A stretch of 64,000 bases of DNA from Pirellulaceae bacterium. Its GTDB lineage: Bacteria; Planctomycetota; Planctomycetia; Pirellulales; Pirellulaceae. A program made the position numbers and the translations under genes. The stretch is taken from assembly GCA_024102795.1 (NCBI GenBank), contig JAGFJK010000075.1, positions 1 through 64,000 of the forward strand. Reading direction: 5' to 3'. The notes below the pieces were generated by a model. That model had not been told where the DNA came from. It ran no database searches and worked only from the letters and a program-made list of their open reading frames with translations. This document shows positions 58,663 to 64,000 of the stretch, piece after piece. How positions within the stretch are numbered: position 1 is the stretch's first letter; every line of letters begins with the position of its first letter.

Positions 58663-59244
58663 TCAGCCGGAATCCGCCAGTCGTGCATGCCGAAAGCAGT
58701 CGACCAGATGGTCGTTCACCAGGCCGGTGGCCTGCATGTAGGCGTAGCAGATCGTGCTGCCGACGAACTTGAAGCCGCGCCGCTTGAGGTCTTTGCTCAG
58801 CGCGTCGGATTCCGCTGTTTTCGCGGGAACGTCGCCGAGCGAGCGCCAGCGGTTCTGGATGGGCCGCCCGCCCACGAAGGGCCACAGGTACTGGTCGAAC
58901 GTCCCGAATGCACGCTGGACATCGAGAAACGCCCGGGCGTTTTGGATGGCGGAGTCGATTTTCAGCCGGTTGCGGACAATGCCGGGGTTGGCCAGCAACG
59001 CGACTCGCTGCCGCTCGCCGAACCGGGCCACGCGGACCGGGTCGAACTGTGCGAATGCTTCCCGGTAACTCGCCCGTTTGCGGAGGATGGTTTGCCAACT
59101 GAGTCCGGCCTGCGCGCCTTCGAGGATCAGCAGTTCGAACAGCAGGCGATCATCGTGTACCGGGACGCCCCATTCCAGGTCGTGGTACTGGATGTATTGT
59201 TCTCCCTGGGCCCAGGGGCAGCGAACGATTGGCGACGAATTCAT
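58663..59244 (-). CDS. tag: DNA-3-methyladenine glycosylase I
   Basis: 193 residues from the ATG at 59244, normal Tag length; the longer frame to 59373 adds non-homologous residues. The family pattern is clear: RCPWAQGEQYIQYHDLEWGV (zinc ligands Cys9 and His21), LLFELLILEGAQAGLSW with the conserved glutamate, LKRRGFKFVGSTICYAYMQA and the closing NDHLVDCFRH, which supplies the second His and Cys of the zinc site. It removes 3-methyladenine from alkylated DNA in base-excision repair. No adaptive-response regulator is adjacent. Confidence 0.95.
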   Translation of the reverse strand: MNSSPIVRCPWAQGEQYIQYHDLEWGVPVHDDRLLFELLILEGAQAGLSWQTILRKRASYREAFAQFDPVRVARFGERQRVALLANPGIVRNRLKIDSAIQNARAFLDVQRAFGTFDQYLWPFVGGRPIQNRWRSLGDVPAKTAESDALSKDLKRRGFKFVGSTICYAYMQATGLVNDHLVDCFRHARLADSG

Positions 59245-59381
59245 GGTCCCCTCCCGCGGTGCGCGTTCCAGGCTGATTGTGGCCGATTTGGGACCGCCGT
59301 CGATCCGGCATGCGGCTGGTCCGTGAAAATTCCGCAGCGCGCCGTTGACAACCGGCCCGGCCGCGGCTAACAAATACAGAT

Positions 59382-59394
59382 ACTGAGACTCAGT
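59382..59394. promoter_or_regulatory. Short palindrome actgagactcagt
   Basis: A 13-base palindrome (6-bp arms, one central base) in the divergent region between the tag and DUF1559 genes. It extends into a weaker tgagactcagtttca symmetry. It may be an operator; metal-repressor boxes have similar forms, but no regulator is identified. Confidence 0.35.
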
Positions 59395-59461
59395 TTCATC
59401 AGTCTCCCGGACGCAGCCAGCCCGACCGCCCTCCGGCGGAGCCAGCCACGCCCCGTAAGTG

Positions 59462-59488
59462 ACGCCCCATAAACGGTTTATGGGGCGT
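59462..59488. promoter_or_regulatory. Perfect 27-base palindrome upstream of the DUF1559 gene
   Basis: acgccccataaac and its exact reverse complement gtttatggggcgt surround one base. It lies 31 bases before the chosen ATG (59520). The near-zero loop makes an operator more likely than an RNA hairpin, although in mRNA it would also form a strong stem. Confidence 0.55.
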
Positions 59489-59519
59489 GTAAGGGTGTCT
59501 TGTGGCTGGAGGTCGCATC

Positions 59520-60416
59520 ATGCGTCGTTCTTCGAGGTTTTCTGCTTGCCGCTGCCCAGGCGGCATCCGTCGCGCGTTCACGCTGGTCGAACTGCTGGTG
59601 GTGATCGCCATCATCGGCATCCTGGTGGCCCTGCTGCTGCCCGCCGTGCAGGCGGCCCGCGAGGCGGCTCGCCGCATGTCCTGCACCAACAACTTGAAGC
59701 AGATCGTGCTGGGGATGCACAACTACCACGACACGTTCGGCGCGTTTCCGGCCGGCTGCGTATCGACCGAGAACTTCGTCAGCGGTTTCGCCTCGGTCCT
59801 GCCCTACCTGGAATCGGGCAACCTGTACCAGGCCTACGACTTCAACCTGTACTACACGGACCCTCACAACGTGGCCGTTTCGGAGCAGCGGATCCCCGTC
59901 TATCTCTGCCCCTCGATGCCCCTGTCCCGCGAGGTGCCCGACACCGTCTGCGGCGAAACGGGCGGGCCCAGCAGCTACCTGTTGTCGGAAGGGTCGGACG
60001 ACTACATGCAGCAAGGGGACGGCGTGTTCAACCTGGTCTGGCCGCGCTACGGTTACCGCAACCGGCAGGTGGCGTTCCGGGACATCCTGGACGGAACCAG
60101 TCATACGATTGCCATCGGCGAGACCACGTACCACATGAAGGACTATCTCTGGACCAGCGGACCTTGCGTGGGACAGATCAAGTGGGGCACGGCCCGCTGG
60201 GCGGTTGGATATCCGAAGATCGCGCTGGGCACCACGCTGCTGCCGTTCAACCTGCACGCGGCGGCGGGCAACGGCGGCTACCAGAGCCATCATCCGGGCG
60301 GAGTGAACTTCGCCTTGTGCGACGGCAGCGTGCGGCTGATCCACGACACGATCGAACCGTCCGTCCTGCGGGCGCTGGCCACGCGCGACGGTGACGAAGT
60401 CGTGAGTCTGGACTGA
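59520..60416 (+). CDS. DUF1559 protein with type IV pilin-like N-terminus
   Basis: 298 residues from the ATG at 59520. The N-terminus carries the prepilin cleavage and methylation motif [20 protein letters not shown], followed by the planctomycete-typical [18 protein letters not shown]. The body is DUF1559 ([20 protein letters not shown] and the C-terminal [16 protein letters not shown] with its H-x-DGSVR signature). It is exported through a type II-like system and is among the most duplicated families of planctomycetes. The function is uncertain (pseudopilin or surface protein). It is co-transcribed with the lipoprotein gene 14 bases downstream. Palindromes upstream suggest regulation. Confidence 0.94.
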   Translation: MRRSSRFSACRCPGGIRRAFTLVELLVVIAIIGILVALLLPAVQAAREAARRMSCTNNLKQIVLGMHNYHDTFGAFPAGCVSTENFVSGFASVLPYLESGNLYQAYDFNLYYTDPHNVAVSEQRIPVYLCPSMPLSREVPDTVCGETGGPSSYLLSEGSDDYMQQGDGVFNLVWPRYGYRNRQVAFRDILDGTSHTIAIGETTYHMKDYLWTSGPCVGQIKWGTARWAVGYPKIALGTTLLPFNLHAAAGNGGYQSHHPGGVNFALCDGSVRLIHDTIEPSVLRALATRDGDEVVSLD

Positions 60417-60430
60417 GGGGGCATGGCAAG

Positions 60431-60898
60431 ATGAAATCGGCCCCGACCGCCAAACCAACTTCCAGAGCTGCCCGGTGCTGGTTCTTGTCCCGGGCGCTTG
60501 CTTGTCTGTTGCTGGCGGCCGCATGCGCGGCGTGCGGCCGTTCGGGTCCGTCCCGCTACGCGGCTTCCGGCAGCGTCACGCTGGGCGGCCAGCCGCTCGA
60601 TCAGGCCTCGATCATTTTCGAGCCGCGTGGCAAGGGCGGCCTGGTCGTCGCCGCTCCGGTGGTCAACGGCCAGTTTGCCTGGACCGAGCGGAACGGTCCG
60701 GCCGCGGGCGAGTACGACGTGCGGGTCAATCCGCACGGCGTCGACGAAACGGAGGCGAGGCAAATCGTCCAGCAGAATACGGGCCGGCCAATCGAAAGTG
60801 TTTCGGTGCCGGCGCGCTACCAGCGACCCGGCGAGCTGACCGCCACGGTCACCCCGGCGGGTCCCAACCAGTTTGAATTCGATTTAGAATCCCGGTAG
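60431..60898 (+). CDS. Small lipoprotein partner of DUF1559 protein
   Basis: 155 residues. A basic N-terminus and a hydrophobic stretch end in LLAAACAACGRSG, a plausible lipobox with two candidate cysteines (CAAC). The mature part reads as one carboxypeptidase-regulatory-like beta-sandwich: YAASGSVTLGGQPLDQASII, then GPAAGEYDVRVNPHG. Such lipoproteins regularly follow DUF1559 genes in planctomycetes. The role is unknown. Confidence 0.8.
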   Translation: MKSAPTAKPTSRAARCWFLSRALACLLLAAACAACGRSGPSRYAASGSVTLGGQPLDQASIIFEPRGKGGLVVAAPVVNGQFAWTERNGPAAGEYDVRVNPHGVDETEARQIVQQNTGRPIESVSVPARYQRPGELTATVTPAGPNQFEFDLESR

Positions 60899-60927
60899 GC
60901 GTAAACCTTCCTTGAACGAGGTGTGGC

Positions 60928-62658
60928 ATGTCGATTCGAATGGTCTTGTGTCTGGCAACGATCCTGGGGGCCCAACTGCTGGCGTCGCCGGCATCCGCCC
61001 ATTTTCTGTGGCTGGTGCGCGGCACGGACGCGGGCCAGCCGCGGCTGAACCTGTACTTCGGCGAGTTGGCCGAGGCGGACGATCCGGATCTGCTGGACCG
61101 CGTGGCGAGCGCCACCGCCTGGCAGCTTCACCAGGGTGGCTCGGCGCGGCAGCTCAGCTTTACCAAGTCGTCCGACGCGCTGACGGCGAAGCTCGGCGAT
61201 GATTCGTCCGCTTCCCTGTTCGCGCTGGCCCACGACCTGGGCGTGATCGAACGGGGCGGCGAGGCGTTTCTGTTGAAGTACTACGCCAAGACGGGGCCCG
61301 CGCTGGGCGACCCGGCCTGGGAGAAGATCGAGTGCGGCAAGCATCTGGCGCTGGACCTGGTTCCTCGCCGCGACGGCAATCGCCTGCAGCTCAGCCTGCT
61401 CTGGCAGGGCCAGCCGCTGGCTGGCGCCGAGGTCAAGGCGCACGGGCCGGGGCTGGCGGAGTTCGAGGCGGTGACGGACGACCAGGGACAAGCCGGGCTC
61501 GTGCTGGGCAAGCCGGGCACCTATTCGATCCGAGCCCGCTATATTGAACCGCGGGGAGGCAAGTCCAATGACCGTTCGTACGCTTCCACCCGGCACTATG
61601 TGACGCTGGCCTTGCAAGTGAATGAAAACCCAGCCGACAAACCGTCGACCGAATCGTCCGAGGCGTCCGGGGAGTCCAAGGATTCTAATAAGTCCAAGGA
61701 GTCCGAGGGGAGCAAGACGGCCAAGGCTCCCCAGGCATCCCAGCCGGCCGACGCGCTGCCGGCCATTCCGCGGATGGTGACCAGTTTCGGAGCGGCGGTG
61801 CTCGACGGGTCGCTCTACATCTATGGCGGCCACACGGGCCGGGCCCATTCGTATTCGGACCAGACGCAGGCCCGCACGCTGCACAGGTTGAACCTGGCTC
61901 AGCCCAAAGCCTGGGAGTCGCTGGGCGACGGGCCGGGATTGCAGGGTCTGGCGCTAGTCGCTCACGGCGGCCGGCTGTACCGGATCGGCGGCTTCATGGC
62001 TCGGAACAAGGAGGGCCAGGAGCACGATTTGTGGTCTCAGGCGGAAGTGACCAGCTACGACCCGGCCAGCGGCAAGTGGACCGAAATCTCGCCGCTGCCC
62101 GAACCCCGCAGTTCTTTTGACGCGGCCGTGCTAGATGGCAAGATCTACGTGGTGGGTGGCTGGCAACTGGCGGGCGAGGCGGAATCGAAGTGGCATCAGA
62201 CGGCGTACGTCCTGGATCTGGCGGCTGGCGCGCCGAGTTGGCAACCGTTGCCCGCACCGCCGTTCCAGCGGCGGGCGCTGGCGGTGGCTGCTCACCAGGG
62301 TCGGATCTATGCGATTGGCGGGATGCAGCGCGAGGGTGGTCCGACGACGCGCGTCGACATCTTCGATCCGGCCAGCGGCAAGTGGACCGAGGGTCCCGCG
62401 ATCCACGGCGAGCCGATGGACGGTTTCGGCCCGTCGGCCTTTGCCACGGGCGGCCGGCTGTATGTGAGCACGTACGGCGGCAGCCTGCAGCGGCTGGCCG
62501 AGGACGGCCAGAGTTGGACTCTGGTCCGCAAGCTGGACCGGGCCCGGTTCTTTCACCGCATGCTGCCGCTGTCCGAACGGCGGTTGCTTTCGGTGGGCGG
62601 CGCGAGTATGACCGAAGGCAAGTTCGATCAGTTGGACGTGCTGGAAGTCGGGCCGTAG
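60928..62658 (+). CDS. Exported DUF4198-like / Kelch-propeller fusion protein
   Basis: 576 residues. The signal peptide is MSIRMVLCLATILGAQLLASPASA. Residues ~25-235 look like DUF4198 (AHFLWLVRGTDAGQPRLNLY..FGELAE.., then GQPLAGAEVKAHGP), a domain often linked to nickel or cobalt transport. A Ser/Lys/Glu-rich linker (ESSEASGESKDSNKSKESEG, ~245-270) follows. Residues ~285-576 are Kelch blades (SFGAAVLDGSLYIYGG, SSFDAAVLDGKIYVVGGW, ALAVAAHQGRIYAIGG). It is probably a periplasmic binding protein. It starts 29 bases after the lipoprotein gene, perhaps in the same operon. Confidence 0.83.
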   Translation: MSIRMVLCLATILGAQLLASPASAHFLWLVRGTDAGQPRLNLYFGELAEADDPDLLDRVASATAWQLHQGGSARQLSFTKSSDALTAKLGDDSSASLFALAHDLGVIERGGEAFLLKYYAKTGPALGDPAWEKIECGKHLALDLVPRRDGNRLQLSLLWQGQPLAGAEVKAHGPGLAEFEAVTDDQGQAGLVLGKPGTYSIRARYIEPRGGKSNDRSYASTRHYVTLALQVNENPADKPSTESSEASGESKDSNKSKESEGSKTAKAPQASQPADALPAIPRMVTSFGAAVLDGSLYIYGGHTGRAHSYSDQTQARTLHRLNLAQPKAWESLGDGPGLQGLALVAHGGRLYRIGGFMARNKEGQEHDLWSQAEVTSYDPASGKWTEISPLPEPRSSFDAAVLDGKIYVVGGWQLAGEAESKWHQTAYVLDLAAGAPSWQPLPAPPFQRRALAVAAHQGRIYAIGGMQREGGPTTRVDIFDPASGKWTEGPAIHGEPMDGFGPSAFATGGRLYVSTYGGSLQRLAEDGQSWTLVRKLDRARFFHRMLPLSERRLLSVGGASMTEGKFDQLDVLEVGP

Positions 62659-62686
62659 GTCGCCGGGCTTCCACTCCGGGAAGCCC

Positions 62687-63355
62687 ATGAATCCATCCGC
62701 GTCTGAGCCACCGCCCGAGCCGCAGTCCGAGCCACAGTTCAAGCCGCTATCGGGCGAACCACCGGACGGCCACGAGCGGCCGGTGCCGCTGGTGAACGTC
62801 CCGAACCTGCTGAGCGCCGCGCGTCTGGCCGGTTCCCCGCTGCTCTTGCCACTGGCCTGGTACGAGCAGCGGGGAGCCTTTCTGGGCCTGTTCGTGCTGC
62901 TGATGTTGACCGACTGGCTGGACGGCAAGCTGGCCGTGGCCTGGCGGCAGCGGACCGCCTTTGGCGCTCGGCTGGACAGCGTGGCCGACGCGCTGATGTA
63001 CGGCGGTCTGCTGGTCGGCGGCTGGCTGCTGATGCCGCAGTTCGTGGCCCGGCATGCGGCCTGGATCGGGGCGGCGCTGGCCAGCTTCGCCCTGACTTCG
63101 CTGGTGGGTCTGATCAAGTTCGGCAGGCTGCCGAGCTACCACACGCTGGGAGCGAAGGCCGCCTGGTTCTTGAGCAGCACGGGCGCGCTGATCGTGCTGG
63201 CGGGCGGTCCGACGTGGCCGTTCTGCGTGGCCATGGTGGTGGTCACGGCGACCAATCTCGAAGCCACGGCGATCTCGCTGGTCCTTCCCCGCTGGCAAGC
63301 CGACGTGCTGTCGATCTATCATGCGTGGAGACAGCAGCGGCCCGGCAAGGCGTGA
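62687..63355 (+). CDS. CDP-alcohol phosphatidyltransferase family protein with altered active-site motif
   Basis: 222 residues. The N-terminal ~35 residues are Pro/Glu-rich. Six hydrophobic helices follow. The CDP-OH motif is DWLDGKLAV...GARLDSVAD with exact family spacing (D-x2-D-G-x2-A-R-x8-G-x3-D-x3-D), except that the conserved Arg of 'AR' is Val. Family members join CDP-diacylglycerol to an alcohol such as glycerol phosphate, inositol or serine. The substitution may lower or change activity. A phosphatidylglycerophosphate synthase-like enzyme is the default guess, not a firm assignment. Confidence 0.82.
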   Translation: MNPSASEPPPEPQSEPQFKPLSGEPPDGHERPVPLVNVPNLLSAARLAGSPLLLPLAWYEQRGAFLGLFVLLMLTDWLDGKLAVAWRQRTAFGARLDSVADALMYGGLLVGGWLLMPQFVARHAAWIGAALASFALTSLVGLIKFGRLPSYHTLGAKAAWFLSSTGALIVLAGGPTWPFCVAMVVVTATNLEATAISLVLPRWQADVLSIYHAWRQQRPGKA

Positions 63356-63395
63356 GCGGGCCGACTTCCGCAATGCCGCCGCGGGTACGAAGCAA

Positions 63396-64000
63396 GTGGC
63401 CACGATTCTGCACATTTCCGATCTGCATTTCGGACCGCCGTTCGTCGAGCGGGTGGGCGAGGCGCTGCTGCGCATCGTGCCGCGGCTGGAACCGGATGTG
63501 ATCGTGGCCAGCGGCGATTTCACTCAGCGGGCCAAGGTCGAGCAGTTCGAGCTGGCCAGGCAGTTTCTCGATCGGCTGCCCGACGTGCCGCTGGTCGTGG
63601 TGCCCGGCAACCACGACGTGCCGCTGTACCGGATCCGCGAGCGGTTATTCGAACCATACCGGCTGTACCGGCAGTACATCGCGCCGGAGCTGGATTACAA
63701 GGTGGAACTGGATGGGCTGGTGATTGTGGCGTTGAATTCCACTTCGCCCGTGCGGACCATCGTCAACGGGCGGATCGACGAGGAGCAACTGGAGTATTGC
63801 AGCCGAGCCTTCGCCGACGCGCATCCGGAGGCGGCCAAGATCGTGGTCGCTCATCATCACTTCGCGCCGGCTCCCGACTTCGTGCGCGACCAGGTGATGC
63901 CCAAGGCGAAACGGGCCATGGACCGCTTTGTCAGCCTGGGCGTCGACGTGGTGCTGGGCGGCCATCTGCACCGGGCCTATATCGGCAATTCGCTGGACGT
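63396..64000 (+). CDS. Calcineurin-like metallophosphoesterase (3' end outside window)
   Basis: At least 201 residues are visible, starting with GTG at 63396 (VATILHISDLHFGPP); no ATG lies close by. All metal-binding blocks are present: HISDLHFG, VIVASGDFTQ, VVPGNHDVP, VVAHHHFAP and GGHLHRAY. The type resembles class III cyclic-nucleotide or nucleotide phosphodiesterases (CpdA-like family), but the substrate is not defined. The start is 41 bases after the phosphatidyltransferase stop, so the two could be co-transcribed. The C-terminus lies beyond the window. Confidence 0.9.
   Translation, partial: MATILHISDLHFGPPFVERVGEALLRIVPRLEPDVIVASGDFTQRAKVEQFELARQFLDRLPDVPLVVVPGNHDVPLYRIRERLFEPYRLYRQYIAPELDYKVELDGLVIVALNSTSPVRTIVNGRIDEEQLEYCSRAFADAHPEAAKIVVAHHHFAPAPDFVRDQVMPKAKRAMDRFVSLGVDVVLGGHLHRAYIGNSLD

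Overview
The window is high-GC bacterial DNA with a Pirellulales-like Planctomycetota signature. The signs are two PSD1/DUF1549-DUF1553 cytochrome genes each followed by a DUF1501 gene, a DUF1559 pseudopilin-like gene with its small lipoprotein, a giant exported protein with the planctomycete LEPR-XLL-type N-terminus, two type I sulfatases, and an ECF sigma factor next to a Ser/Thr kinase with WD40 repeats. No rRNA, tRNA, CRISPR array or complete insertion sequence was recognised. All functions are read from motifs by eye.

Layout. 0-3.7 kb: end of a helicase-like nuclease, pgk, then an AT-richer accessory patch (GNAT-like protein, unknown small protein, ImmA/IrrE peptidase, another small protein). 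3.7-7.9 kb, minus strand: neutral-ceramidase-like hydrolase coupled to an MFS transporter, and a His-rich TPR exported protein. 8.2-20.9 kb: a 3291-aa surface protein, an NHL-propeller protein and a sulfatase. 21.0-26.1 kb: ECF sigma factor and kinase/WD40 protein, separated by repeat R1. 26.1-29.1 kb: a thioredoxin-like protein lacking one active-site Cys, a PQQ-propeller protein, and a small accessory patch (membrane protein, SUKH protein flanked by 54-bp repeats, broken ParE-type toxin). 29.4-33.7 kb: first PSD1/DUF1501 pair, then repeat R2. 34.4-37.3 kb, minus strand: a coupled three-gene unit of a zinc-ribbon membrane protein, a Tes/MJ0619-like radical SAM enzyme and an Lgt-like membrane enzyme. 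37.4-39.9 kb: sulfatase, LOG protein and a short fragment gene. 40.0-51.2 kb: MoxR, DUF58, BatA-like, [repeat R3], Gln-rich coiled-coil membrane protein, VWA protein and DUF4159 protein. 51.3-55.2 kb: second PSD1/DUF1501 pair, then repeat R4. 55.7-64.0 kb: WD40 protein, a small gene whose N-terminus copies EF-Tu, DUF1805 protein, fatty-acid desaturase, DNA-3-methyladenine glycosylase I, DUF1559 protein plus lipoprotein, DUF4198-Kelch protein, CDP-alcohol phosphatidyltransferase, and the start of a metallophosphoesterase.

How the genes may work together. Much of the window is the exported catabolic and surface machinery typical of planctomycetes. The MoxR-to-DUF4159 run is a conserved envelope cluster of unclear function. 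The most interesting candidate system is the Tes-like radical SAM / Lgt-like / zinc-ribbon unit, whose overlapping reading frames suggest one pathway, possibly membrane-lipid modification. The second strong signal is a family of four ~0.46-0.5 kb modular inverted-repeat elements (R1-R4). They share a conserved asymmetric centre and have two interchangeable arm types. One arm of R4 runs into the start of a coding sequence.
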